A stretch of 64,000 nucleotides of DNA, from positions 3,363,959-3,427,958 of the forward strand of contig CANTUZ010000020.1 in the NCBI GenBank assembly GCA_947846985.1, in the 5' to 3' direction. How positions within the stretch are numbered: position 1 is the stretch's first letter; the number at the start of each line of letters is the position of its first letter. The notes below the pieces were generated by a model that did not search any database, was not told the origin of the DNA, and saw only the letters and a program-made list of their open reading frames with translations. Below, in pieces: positions 10,193-21,945 of the stretch. The DNA is from Fratercula arctica. Taxonomy: Eukaryota; Chordata; Aves; Charadriiformes; Alcidae. The position numbers were made by a program, and so were the translations under genes.

Positions 10193-12156
10193 CGAGTGCA
10201 AAACAACAACAACAAAAACCACCCTTGGATTCTTTTTTTTTTTTTTTAGGAGACAGAAACCATGCTGTCGTGTAAACACCCTGAAAATATTACTCACAGC
10301 ATCCCAGAGCCCTTCAAGGAGTCTCTTAGATTAAAAAAAAAAAAAAAAAAAAAGTATGGTTTAGGTTTAGGAAAGTAAAACGCCGGCCGGCTGACCGGGG
10401 GCTGGGATGGGTTTGTCTTTTTTTAAGTTAATCTTTGTTGGAGGAAAGGCAGCCTCCGAGCTGTGCCGTACCCTCTGCTGTAGCGGGGAACAGATGGGCC
10501 CAGTATGGCCCCCACCCTGCCGCGCTCTCCTCCACCCCACTGGGGACGCACATGGGCCCCAGGCAGCGCCTTCGGCCAGGGATGCTGAGGGGACCCTCCC
10601 TGCTGGGGGGATGCCACCGGGTATGGCCCCCTGACCGCAGCCTGCCGCTGCAAAGTTGTTGGTGCTGGGGAAAGTACGTGCGCATCCCACCCGTCCCCCC
10701 GCCGCCTCCAAGCTCTCCCCAGGGGCTCCAGCGCTGAAGCCACCCCGGGGGACCGAGGGCTCCGTGCCCCGCTGGGGCAGAGGGGGATGAGGAGGAGGAT
10801 GCCTGGGTGGGAGATGGGGGATGCTCCTCTCTCCCACCCCAGCACCCTCCCAGCCAGCACCCCCCCAGCCAGCACCCCCTCTTCCCGAGAGCGGCCCCGG
10901 CTCGGTGTGATGCTCCCCAGCTCGGTGGCCCTGGGGGACCACCCTGAGCCTGCGGGACGGTGCCAGGCACAGCGCGGGAAGCTGCTCCAAAGCATCAAAG
11001 CCATATAGGAGGGATGGAGCAGCTGTGTTGCCATGGAGGGAAGGAAGCAGCTGAGAGAGAAACCTTTCCACGCAGAGAGGATCCGGTCGGAGAGGAGGGC
11101 AGGGGACTGCCAGGCTCCCCAAGGCTGGGAGGGATAAATCTCTGCAAGGTTTGGAGGTGGGGGGGCTACATCTGCCTCTCGATCGATAGAGTTGGGGGGA
11201 TGAAAAACTCCTCCCTTCTCCATCCCTACGGATGGTGAGCTGCCGGACTCTCTTCCCCCAGCCCCATCGGCTCCCTCTGCTCCACGACATGAGTTGGGCC
11301 GTTCTCAGCAGCCATCTCTTGCACAAGCGAGGGCTGGGTTGCAAAAGAGGCAACCTGGCCCCTCGAAGCGATGGTCCACGCTTGCCCCTGGGCCTGCTCC
11401 TGCCTTCCCCTACCCGCCTGCGCTAGCTTTACACCGCTCCCTGCAAATAACCCCATAAATCCCCGCTCCTGCCACCTACTCTTAGATTAAACAAACCAGC
11501 TCAGGAGAAGCAGGGGAGACAGGCGGTGGCTTAGATCTTAAAAAGAAAAGAAAAAAAAAAAAAAAAGAATATAAAAATCTCTTCACGCCCAGGAAATCTA
11601 GCCTGATGGCAGCTGGAGAAGGATCCCGGCCGCACCTCCTGGCAGAGGGAGGACGGGAGAGGGAGGAGGGGAAGAAATAGTGGAGCAGAAGTTGAAGAGC
11701 CTGTTCGGCAGGGAACTGGGCTGGGAAGGGATGTGCGCGGCTCCTCATTAGGACAAACCCTCCATGGGGCTGCTTTGAAGCCCCCCCCCCGGGCCTGCTA
11801 TTAAGCAAAGTCCACCCCCCTTTCCTTCCTGGGCATGCATAATAAAAGGAAGTGATAAAAGAAAGGAAGGAGGGAGGTGGGGGAGAAAGAAAAGAGGCAG
11901 GAAGGGCACCATCACACGCTTTGTGAAGCCCCTGTCCTGCGGGGTATAATAAAACCCCGGGTGGAGCCAGCCCTGTGTGGCATCACCCCCCCTCACAGCC
12001 CCCCCACGCCGGGGTGCGGGGCCCCAGGGTCTCGCAGCGTGGCCACTGTCCTGGGGAGGGGGGGTGGGGGGGGGGCTGAGCCCCAGCACTGCAACTTTGC
12101 ACCCACTTGTGTGTGTGCCCCCCACACACACACCCCTTGAGCCGGGCTTGGCCCGG

Positions 12157-12292
12157 CCCCACGCACCTTGCACCCCCCCGGCCCCACGCACGGGTCCTGC
12201 TCCCACGCACCTTGCACGGTTCCCCCCCCCCCCCATCCCTATGCGTGGTCCCGACCCCCACGCACCCTACACCGGTCCCCACGCATCCCTGC
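12157..12292. repeat. Degenerate CACGCA-containing tandem repeat
   Basis: CCCCACGCACCTTGCAC-like units recur about every 25-35 bases, interrupted by C runs. At least five CACGC cores are present. It lies just downstream of the candidate HMGA1 first exon. Confidence 0.6.
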
Positions 12293-12740
12293 GAGCCCAG
12301 GCACCCCCCCCAGTGCCGGGGGCTGCACCCCGCGGCCGTGCGCCCCCCCCCCCGGGCGGTGCGGGGCGTTTGCATCCCCCAAAACGCCCTAAGTGCAGGA
12401 AAAGTCCCGCCGCGCCGGGAGCAGCCGGCACCGGGGACCTCCGGTTCCCCCCCCCCCCCAATAAACACAGCCCCTCCCCACGGCCCAGGCAGGTGCATCA
12501 CCCTATTAATAACAATAATTAATAACAAGAATAATAAAAGCGAGGCATTGCAGAGCCGGCCCGCCGCACGCACACGCGTCTTTGCAAATCCAGAGCGAAC
12601 CGGGGGCGATCGTGCACAGCATGCGGGGATGGGGGGGGGGGGGGGGGAGCAGAGCCCCGGGGTCCCCCCCCCCCCAGCACCCCCCGACCCTCCCCCGCAC
12701 CCCCCCGGAGCAGAAAGCAAAGAGGAAGGCCGGCACTCAC

Positions 12741-12955
12741 AGTCAGCTTGATCTCGGAGCTGGGTGCTTGGGGTGGGTTTTTTTTTGGGGGGGGGGTGGT
12801 TTGGTTGCTTTTTTTTTTTTTTTTTTTTTTTCCTGGCGTGTCTGTGTTGTGAAGCGAATTAAACCCCCCCCCCCTCCCGGCGGCTGCTCCTGCTCGCAAA
12901 TGCGGATCTGAAAGGAGAAGGCAGAGAGAGAGGCTGCGACTCACACACGCATCCA
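12741..12955 (-). other. HMGA1: Candidate untranslated exon of HMGA1
   Basis: On the minus strand a strong donor, GCTGACT|GTGAGTGCC, ends an exon at 12741. A start about 30 bases after the TATA-like box would be near 12955. Alternatively the strong acceptor TTCTCCTTTCAG at 12908 makes it an internal exon of 12907-12741. A long A run and C runs inside it are odd for an exon. Donor strength and location are the only support. Confidence 0.35.
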
Positions 12956-12977
12956 CAGCTCAGCCAGGCCCCCCTCT

Positions 12978-12985
12978 TATTTATA
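12978..12985 (-). promoter_or_regulatory. TATA-like box TATAAATA
   Basis: Minus-strand TATAAATA in an AT island inside the CpG island, correctly placed to start the candidate HMGA1 exon below 12957. Confidence 0.35.
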
Positions 12986-13094
12986 TAAATAATAAAGAGA
13001 GAGAGAGGAAAAAAAAAAAAAAAAATTGCTCCAGGAGGAAGGAAGCTGGGTCAAAATCATTTGCAGGGACCGAGGAAAAAAAGAAAATAGGAAA

Positions 13095-13147
13095 GGGGGG
13101 GGGGGGGGGGGGGGGGGAGAGAAGGGGGGGAGAAGGGGGGGGGGGGG
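13095..13147. repeat. Poly(G) cluster
   Basis: A run of about 23 G followed by seven and thirteen G runs, broken by AGAGAA. Strong G-quadruplex potential upstream of HMGA1. Confidence 0.9.
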
Positions 13148-13760
13148 AAAGGAGCGAGCTCCCAGCCTTACTGGAGGGGATCCAGCTGCTAAAAATAGCA
13201 AAATCACACTCGAAATTAAATAAGGGCAACCAGGCTAAGGGGAGCTTCCAGCCCTTGCGGAGCGGGGAGAGGAGGAGCCGGGCTGCATCACGGCGGCGGG
13301 GGCGGGCGGCGGCAGGGCCGGGAGCGATAGGTCCGTTCAAAGGGCTGCGGAGGGCGGGCGGCGGCTGCTTCCCCCCCCCCCCCGCCCCACCTCCCCCCTC
13401 CCCGAGCCCCCGGGGGGACCCTCCGTCGACCCCGGGGGCAGATGGAGGCAGCGCCGGGGGAGGATGGAGACAACGCCGCCCCCCCCCCCCCCCCATCCCC
13501 CCGCCCTTGGGATGCTGCAGGGATGCTGCTGGCTCTGGGCACCCCGCCATGCCGCCGGCCTGGCCTCGCCGCTGGGTAGACCCCCCCCCCCCGCCCCGGT
13601 TGCGCCCCCCCCCCCCCCCCCGCCCAGTGTTTTGGGCTGGCATGGAGGGATTTGGCAGCACCGTGGGGGCAAGCGCTGCGCCTTGCATCGGGTCCGGCAC
13701 CCATAGGCAAAGCACGACCCTCTTTCTTTTTGCTGCCTCCCTGCCAGATTAACCCCCCCT

Positions 13761-16700
13761 AAAAAAGACCCTCCGGTCCCCATCTGAGGCACCACCAGCG
13801 GGTGCTCCATCCCTGGGGCATCCCAGAGCCGGCCGGGTTTTGTCACAATATTTATTTTATTTTTCATTGCAGCAGCACTGCAGAAATGGGAGGCCGGTGT
13901 GGAAGCGAGTCCTGCGCGGCTCGGCACGGTGGGGTTTTGGGAGCTGGTGAGCAGCTCTGAGGCTCTCCCGGGGTTTGGGTGGGTGGTGGGCTCCATCTGC
14001 AGTGAAAGAGCTTTATCCTGAATTCCTACCATCTGTTTTGGAAGTGGTTTGGGTCAGTCTGGAATGGGATCAGCTCTCCAGGTAGGTATCTCAAAAAGCA
14101 GAGCCCCGTTACATCGGGGGCAATGTTTTCCAAGGCACGTCAGGCATTTGGGATCTCACGGTGGGTTTTTTGATGGGATACAAGGAAATCCAGAGCTCAG
14201 CATCCTCTCAGCGGCGGGGCTGTGCCAAATTCCCCCAAACTCCCACAGAAACTCCAATCACAAATTTAACACAAACTCCAATTTAGGTGCTTCTGACCAG
14301 CCTGATGCTAAGGCTCGAAATCTGGAGTTAGGAGCCAAACTTCAGACTGTCCGATGCTGGATTTAAGTTTCAGGCAAGTTTTTACTAAAAAAACCAAGAA
14401 AAAAGCACCTTTATAAATGTGAAGCTTGGAACTTTCAATATCTGCAAAACTTCTTCAGCAGGGAATATTAACAATGTAAAAAAGAAATCAAACCCAGCCA
14501 GGCTTGCGGTGCCTTTTTTTTTTTTTTTGGCTAATTGTTATTTGGATTTTTAAAATCCCCTGCAAATTCCCCTGCCTAAAACACAATCGAAGCAGTGTCC
14601 CTTTCTGTCGATCAAAAAATGAAAGCAGAGAGGTGTGTAAAGGGAGGAAAAACCCCCTGTAAGAGGCTGATCTGTTTTCCAGCGCCTGGCAAACAGGGCG
14701 GGCATCACCCCCTCGCGCCGCTGCGTTTTGGGGCTGAGCCGGGGCTGCGGATCCTCGACCTGGGAATGGTGCTGTGTCTCCTCCATCTGAGGGCCTTGCA
14801 TCCAGGCAAGGTGGTGTTTGCAGACCCTATCTTTTTTTTTTTTTTTTTTTTTTTTGACTAAAATTGGTGTTCCCCCCCTGTCTGGGTTTGGAGGGGTCGG
14901 GGTGCCTTCTGCCCGCAGCAGCCCCAGCCCTTCCCACGGCCAAATTCAGGCTTCCCCCCCCTTTGCCATGAGCCTGGCGAGGAATTTGGTTTCTGTCCCT
15001 GGCACAGGCTCGTTGTTATTAATATCCCTCGTTATTTATTCTACGGTGGCCGTGAATGGCTGTAACCGGAGACCTGCGAACAACCGGGGCTGCTTTTTCT
15101 TGCTTTGATCCCTTAAACTTTTGGCAATTCCCCGCTCGCCGAGCCCACGCTGGAGCCCCCCCCCCCACCGGGTTCACCCGTGGGGTGACCATTTGGTCTG
15201 TAAAACAAAATAGTGCGGCCCCGAAACTAAAGAGCGGCGGTGAGATGCTCCCAGCAGCACCGCCCGGGTGGGAAACTGTGTGCGATGGGGGAAAACGGGG
15301 GGTGGGGTGGGGGGGAAATTAGATTTGGGGACATGGAGGTTGGTTTGGTGCTTCAGTGTGTTTGCCAGGATGGGAGGACCCAGGGATTTTTGGAAGTAGC
15401 CTGGCAATGCGCGGTGGGGAGGGCTGCACCCACAGGGAGGGGGCCACAGGGCGGTGACCCCCCCACTGTAAATAGAAGGGGGGGGTCTGTGGGTGTGCGA
15501 TGCCCGAGCGGCGAGGTGAGCTGCGTGGCGGCGCGAGGCTGCTGGGATCCGAGCAGCGCCCGGTGCCGGGCCCGGGATTTCAGTCCGGGGAGATCATTTT
15601 CACTTTTGTTTTTGCCGTTTTCCCCAGTTTAAAGCCTGCGTTTGGTCTGGATTTGGGAGCAGGACACGCGAGGATCCCACAACCCGCAGAACAGTTCTGC
15701 AGCGAGACCAGAAAGTGAAAATGGCTGGAAATAGTGAAACTAGAAGTGATTTATTTATTTCCCCCCGCCATCGCGGCTGAGCCCCATGCAGGGCGCGGAG
15801 GAGCAGCCTGCGCCGTGCCAGGGTCGGCATCGCACGGAGCGGGTGCTGCCCCTTATCCCAGTGAGGCAAACAAACTGGGAAACCCGCTGGGACACAGGCA
15901 GGGGATGTTCCCACTGGGGGTGTTTGCGGGGATGGCCGGCCATGGCGGGAGGGGACGGGGACAGGGACGGGGCCTTTGTTTCCCCTCCTGGCTTTGTTTC
16001 CCTGCGGCCCCATTGATGAAGCCCCATGTGGCCTAACAGCCCCGGTCCCACCCCGAAACAGGCCTTTTAATTTGATTAAACAGCTCTTTCCTTCTCACCC
16101 ACCGAGTGGATTTAGCACTCACCAGGGCAGTATTTTCCTGTCGCCCTATTCCGGGGCCAAATTCCTAAATCACCTGATAAATTATAGGCTTCATACCGCC
16201 GCTTTTGAGAGCGCGAGCCCTGAGTTTGCAGGGCGCGGTGATGCCAGCGCTGTGGGATGCGTGTGCTGCGGATGAGGGGTGCACACACGAATTATTGGGT
16301 ATCCTTATTTTTTTTTTTTTTGGCCAATGTTTCAGGCCTGGGAGGAGATCTGATGGGGAAATGGGTGCCCAGGGCTTGGGAAAAGCTGCACCTCTGTAAG
16401 GTTCCCTGAAAAGAAGGCGCTTGAAATCATTCCCTGCTTCCCTGGCTCTGCAGAAGTGCAGGCGCTGATCATCTGCCCCCAAAATGCAGCCACCTCTTGG
16501 GGGGACATGGGGGACCGCAGGGTGGCCCCAGAGGGGGACATATCTCCTTCCACTCTGCCCTGCATCCCGGTGATTGCCACCGAGCCCCGCAGAGCTGCGT
16601 TCGGGATTTGGGTGCCTAATTCCTGCTAATTTCCCTGGGAAAGGGGAAACCGGATCCTCTAAGGCAGCTCTGGAAAAAAAAAACCCAACCTCAGCCCAGG

Positions 16701-17900
16701 TTGTTGGGTAATTGGAAGTGCTCCCCGCCTAATTAACTGTTTGTCACCTCCAAAGCCCTCTTGAACAACAGTTAATTAATCCGCGTGGCTGCAGGCCTTG
16801 CGGGGACAGGTGTCGTTACCCTTGTGTCGCAGATGGGGAGACGCGGGGATCAGAGGTGGCGTGACTTGTTCGAGGCCGGGTGAAGAGCACCTTTTGCCGG
16901 TGTTGGCGTCGGGTCCGGTGCTCGGGGTGCACCGTGTCCCTCTCAGATGCCTTTACCCAGTGTCGCCGGGATTTTGCTGGCCGGGGAGGTTTCATGCTGT
17001 GCCTGGAGCATCCCCGTGCACCGCCGCGGTCCCCCGCTGCATCGCGAGGGGCCTTTGCTGAAGATCTTTTTCCGCAAGTGGTTTTGCAAAGTCCAAAGCC
17101 ACAGGCAGGACATGGCTCGCTCTGAAGCTGTTTTCTCATTTCCAGCATCCTTGGGTTGATGCAGGCAGGGGAGCATGTATTTGGCTCCTCTCTATATAGG
17201 AGCCCCTCTCCCCGCAGCCTCTCAGATGCTCCCAGTGTCTCCAGGGAGGGGATATATGTTATACGGGAAAACATCTTGGGTGCAGGAGGTGCCTGAGGCC
17301 AGGCAGGAGGACAGCAGCAAGGTCTGACCCAGGTCTGGGCTTACTGCTTTGGTCGTGTCCGTCTCTTCCAGCACAGGAGTTAACTGAGCTCTGCATGGCC
17401 GGGATCATCACTCATGGCGCTGTGGGACCCAGCATCCCTCCAGTTGCTGCAGGGGTGAGCGGAGACCCCCCCCGTTTCCACCCATTTCTGCCCTTTCTCT
17501 GCAAGCTAAGTGATGGCTGCGCAAGCACGAAGGCCCTGCAGACTGGTCCGAGATGATTAACTGCCTTCGTTAATTCTCGCCCAGTGCAATATGGTGAGCA
17601 TCACGTTTGCCGTGCTCCATGTTTCTGGCTTTCTCAAGAAGGCACCGCAGGGCTGAACTCCTCCTCCTGGCGGGACATCTCCGCTGTGGAGCATCCTGAG
17701 ACCCGCAGCCCTTGGGAAGGGCTTTCCTGAGATTCGCCATGTCCTGAAGAGTTTCCAGCAGACAAGAAATACTTCTCCTTCCTCCAAAAAGCAGAGGGGC
17801 TCGCCCAGGTCCATGCAGGAGAGGCAGTAGTAGACCGGGCACACGAAACCCATCATTACCTTGGAGCTTGCGTGCAAATCCCTGCTGAAATATTTATTAC
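13761..17900. other. Intergenic, HMGA1 upstream flank
   Basis: No gene recognised. T runs occur at 14514-14528, 14831-14855 and 16309-16321. AT-richer patches at 14090-14600 and 16050-16210 look like possible conserved elements. A small CpG-rich patch at 15480-15600 could be a weak promoter. Open frames here have no recognisable protein. Confidence 0.6.
16050..16210. other. AT-rich candidate conserved noncoding element
   Basis: Balanced composition with TTTTAATTTGATTAAACAG and CTAAATCACCTGATAAATTA, against a GC-rich background and without simple repeats. This is the look of a vertebrate regulatory element. Judged from composition only. Confidence 0.25.
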
Positions 17901-20239
17901 TGCCCGCAATCAATAATTATCCCCCAGGAAAAGACATTGCTGGCAGCCGGCTCCTCTGCTTGGAGGGTGGACGAGGCCAAGGTTTGCGGGTCGCTGAGCG
18001 CCTGCCCCCCATCTGCACCCTGGGGGGGGGGAAATGGGGTGGAAATGGGGGGGCTGAGCGCTGGGGAGAAGGGCTGCCGTGGGTGTGTGTGGGTCTCCGT
18101 GGAGCCCACCTTGGGGCAAAGTTGGAGGGGAAGGAAGGGAAAATTGCGCCTTACGCCTGTCCCAACCCTCCAGCGTCGAGGGGCCCGGGCTGACGAAGAG
18201 TGTGGGTGCCCTTTGTGCCTGGAAAGAAGTGGCCAAATCTGCCCGGACCAAGCCAAGCATGTCAGGTGCTGTCTTGTTTTGAAAGCTCTGCTGGGAAGTC
18301 ACCCCAGGGACGGCTTGGCCGCCTGGACGGAGAGTCATGAGGCTGGTCCCGGCGCTGCCAGCCGCTCGCCCGGCGTTCCCCCCGCCTGCCCCTCCAGCCG
18401 CGCTGCCGGACGCGGCGTTTTGTGTTTGTAACCAGGAGGAGATGGGGGCCGGATCCCCTGACTCCAGGAGCTGGGGATTTAGAGAAGAGCTTGGCCAACG
18501 GGATGCAGCGTGGGGCAGCTCCGGCTGTGCCAGAGGAACCAGAGGTGAAGCCACCTTCATCCTCATGGCATGACATCCCTGATGGGGTGACAGAGGCTGG
18601 GGACGGACATGGGCCCCCGACACCCTGGTCAATCAAAGTGACCACCGACCTGTCCCTGTCCCCACACACACCACGTCTCATCCTTCCTCTTGTTCACAGA
18701 CCCTAAAAAAAAACAGCCTGAGGGGTGTTTTCCATAAAAACTGGCTTCAGGGTTTTTTTTGGAGCACCCTTAGGTGCTGAGCTGCTGCCTTCCGCACTTC
18801 AGGGCTCAGGCTTTGTCCCCCTTCAATCCCAGAAGCCAGGTTTAATTCCCCCTCACCTTTTTAAAACAAAAATTGGGATTTGCTTTTCATCCCCTGCCAG
18901 CAGGAGCCGGGTTTGGAGGGGTTCACTGCCCTGGGCTTGGTGCTGCCTGAGCCTGTGTGTGATACATATCACCCCATATATGTAAATATATACATTAACA
19001 CCCTAATTTATAGCTCCGGAGAGCGCTGGCTGGGCCGTGGCAGCCCACATGGCGCAGGACGAGCCAGATGAGCCGGTGGGGCTGGAAAGTGGCTCTGGGT
19101 CCGGCGGGGACGCTGCTGCCGTGCCCGGGCAGCCACCCCCTGCCTGCATGCCCGGACCTGCCGGCACCCGTGGGGACGTGTCCCTGCTTGTCACCCTGCT
19201 TGGCTGTGGCAGGGCCGGATTACCCGCTCGAGCCCGGCGAGGATGGCGAGGATGTGTTTTGGGTGCTGCTGGTGGTGAGATGGGGAAAGGGGTGTGCTTG
19301 GGGGAGCTGCTTTGGCTCAGGCACCCCAAAGTGGAGCATCCCATTAGTTTTGGGGAGCTGCTCAGTGTCCCACAGGGGGGTGCCCCGTGCTCCTGGGTCA
19401 CCGGCCGTGCCACCTCCTGCGGGCTGCTGGGCTCTGGCCCTGGCAGGGGAGCTGGGATGCTGTGGGGCTGCGGCCATGGCTGCGGTGCACAATGGCCTTT
19501 TGTCTTCAGGGCTGCCCCGGGAACATCCCGCCATCCCAGTTTCCCAGTAACATGAAACCTCCTCGGGGCTGCCTGCAGGAGCACAAAGCCCCGGGCTGCT
19601 GGGGGGAGCCAGCTCCAGCCCCCTTCCCGACTCCCCCCACCGCACTTCAGCACACGTGCACTGAGCGTGCTGGGGCTCAGGTGGGTGGCGGGTGGCTATC
19701 AGCCCAGCCGGGGTCCTGCATCACCTCGCTCCTGCTAGAAAGGGGGTGACATAAATCAGGGGACCACCAGGGAGGGAGCTGTGTGCCGTCCCCACGCCTG
19801 CAGGAGCCTCCGAGCAAGGATGTGGCCAATCCATGGTGGGGTCTCCAACACCTTCCTCACCCCAGGGCTCCTCATCCTCAGCAGACCAAGAGCTCCCCAC
19901 CGTTGCTCCCCGGGGGCACCCAGGGCACTTGCCAGTGGGTGAGAAAATACCTGTGGGCCCTCCCCAGAGCCCCTTTCCCGCTGCAGCCCCAGCCCAGCCT
20001 GTCCCGGGGCTGGGGGATAACAAAGAGGAGGGGGAATAAGGCCGGGGAGGAGGGGGGGGAACTGCTGTAAATCATTAATGGAAAGCAACGGAAGAGAATG
20101 TGAAGGGTCATTAATTGAGGACTTGTGTCTGGCTGGCAGGGGAGTCTGGCTGTCTTATTTTTGTTTTTAATCAAGGTATTTTATTGCATGTGGCACATCA
20201 AAACTAAACAGGGCAGCAAAGGAGCCGGCAGCGGCTGGC

Positions 20240-20430
20240 AGTATCCCGGCGGGGGCGGGGGGGGGCAGGGGCAACGTGGGAGGGAGGTGCTGCAAGGGGT
20301 GGGGGGCACCAGGGGCAACGGGTTGGGGGGGGTGCACTGCAAGGGGTGGGGGATGCGCTGCAAGGGGTTTGCAGGGGGGCTGGAGGATGCGTGGCGCGAA
20401 GGGATGGGGGACATGCAGTGCAAGGGACAG
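20240..20430. repeat. Degenerate minisatellite, CTGCAAGGGGTGGG unit
   Basis: Five or so imperfect copies of GTGCTGCAAGGGGTGGGGG and GGGGCAACG words at irregular 20-35 base spacing. Confidence 0.6.
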
Positions 20431-21027
20431 GGGACACGATTTTCCTGCCCTTCCCAGTCGAAGGGCTGGCTCCTCCGGCCCCTGGAGTCTCCGCAGGCCC
20501 CGTGCGATGGGGACGGACCCCCTGTGACGGGGAAGGACCCCCTGCCCTGCTCCCCGGCCAGACGGCACCTCCGCTGCCCCACGTGCAAAGGCCACCCTGA
20601 GCTGTCCCCGCTGAGTACCCGATTTTGTGCGGGGGCATGTCCTGAGCTCACCCTCCCACGCGGGGCAGCACCCCAGGGGACCCTCATCAGCCACATCCCC
20701 GGTACTCTGGGACAGGAGACCCAGCTCCGGGGACGGTCGTGTCCAGAGCCGCTGCCACTTGCTGTTACTTCCATATTCCCCCCGAGAGGGGTGTCTCCAG
20801 TGCTGCCCCCCATGTGTGGACACAGGCACCGTGTACTTGTTTGCCTGGGGTTGTGCTCGCTGCCGGTGACCCCGAGTTCACTGTGGCAAAGGGGACGCGC
20901 CGGAGAGGCTGCTCCTTGTTGGGGCTCCAAGAAAACACTTTTCCCAGCCAAATTCCTTGACACTTTCCTTTTTACTCAGCTCCGGTTGGAAAAGCATCGG
21001 GGACCGAGGGACTTCCCTCCGTCCTGG

Positions 21028-21056
21028 TGACTCAGGTGGTGGTCACGCCTGACTCA
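21028..21056. promoter_or_regulatory. Paired TGACTCA heptamers
   Basis: TGACTCA at 21028-21034 and 21050-21056, 22 bases apart in the same orientation, in intergenic DNA. The spacing resembles the HMGA1 intron pair. Motif evidence only. Confidence 0.3.
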
Positions 21057-21854
21057 GCCGCTGGCAGCGTCCCCCCACTCCGGAGGCGTGCGGAGGCCCG
21101 GGATGACCACAGAGGCAGGGAAACGGGAGGAGGAGGCGATGACGGAGGTGACGGGAGGGAACATGGGGCCAAGCTGGCTGCTGGTGTAAAGGCAGGAGCC
21201 GGGAGCCGGAGCAGCCCTGGTCTCTGCTGCGGATGCTGTGACTTGTGTCCCCATCCTTGGGCTGGGGTGTTTAATTAATGGGCGTGGAGGGACATGGGTG
21301 ACGGCGGGCAGGGGATGCAGCACCTTATGGATCAATGAACAACCCAAGAGGCAGCAGGGCTGGGTGGGACGGGGCGTCCTGAGATGTAACCGGCAGGTTT
21401 TCCTGGGGGAAACACTCTCCCAGCCTTGCCAAAGTGGGTTTTTGGGGCTGGAAAACTGTTTTCTGACAGAAGGAAAACCTGCGTAGCCACCGAGATGGTG
21501 GTCCCAGCGCCAGCGGGCAGGATGCGGCCTCGTCCCCCTGGGGCGGAGGGCTGCGGGGGCCGGATCCAGGCATCGTCCCCCCCCGCAGCCAGCATCCCGG
21601 GGCCGCTGCCGGCAGCCCGGCGGTGACACTGCGGTCCCCTGCTGCCACCTAACGGGGAGAGGCCTCCCGGCAGCGGGGAGGGCTGGGGACGGGGGGAACC
21701 CCTTTCCCGGGGCCCTCCTTCCCCGTGGGGTGCAGGTCCCCCGAGGGCTGCACCCTCCCTGCACCGGTCGGACACGCCGGGGCAAAGGGAGCATCACTTC
21801 GTGGGCTGGAGGGACCCGAGCTTCTGCGGTGAGGGGAAACTGAGGCACGCAAGG

Positions 21855-21945
21855 GGATGATGGCTGGAAAGGGACCTGGGGAGTCCTGGTGCTCATCCCA
21901 GCCCACCACGCGTGGGTGCTGCTGAGGACCCTCTGCCCGGGTCAG
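21855..21945 (-). mobile_element. Possible degraded CR1 tail
   Basis: GGCTGGAAAGGGACCTGGGGAGTCCTGGTGCTCATCC resembles the reversed CR1 tail (TTGGAAGGGACCTCTGGAG). Too short and diverged for certainty. Confidence 0.35.

Larger units (their letters stand above)
7721..12740 (-). other. HMGA1 5' intron region
   Basis: About 5 kb between the first coding exon and the candidate untranslated exon in the CpG island. It holds a CR1 tail at 8632-8806, A or T runs at 10229-10246, 10332-10353 and 11549-11567, a TGACTCA at 10186, AATAAA-bearing AT patches near 11840 and a CACGC-rich repeat at 12157-12292. Further untranslated exons may hide here; none can be proved. Confidence 0.6.
11980..13760 (-). promoter_or_regulatory. 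HMGA1: CpG island, probable HMGA1 promoter
   Basis: About 1.8 kb of GC- and CpG-rich DNA with GGGCGGG boxes (densest at 13255-13350), multiple C or G runs and a minus-strand TATA-like box at 12978. It lies 4-6 kb before the first HMGA1 coding exon, where the first untranslated exon is expected. The exact start site is not visible. Confidence 0.6.

Noticed and set aside
10367..11353. 328-codon minus-strand frame in the HMGA1 5' intron
   Set aside because: Compositionally biased (P, R, G, S) with no recognisable domain; overlapping long frames occur in other registers, as expected at this GC.
11983..13752. Several 140-245-codon frames in the HMGA1 CpG island
   Set aside because: Glycine/proline/arginine runs arising from homopolymers and stop-poor GC-rich DNA.
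20125..21030. 301-codon plus-strand frame
   Set aside because: Starts in AT-rich sequence and crosses the CTGCAAGGGG repeat; the translation shows no family resemblance.
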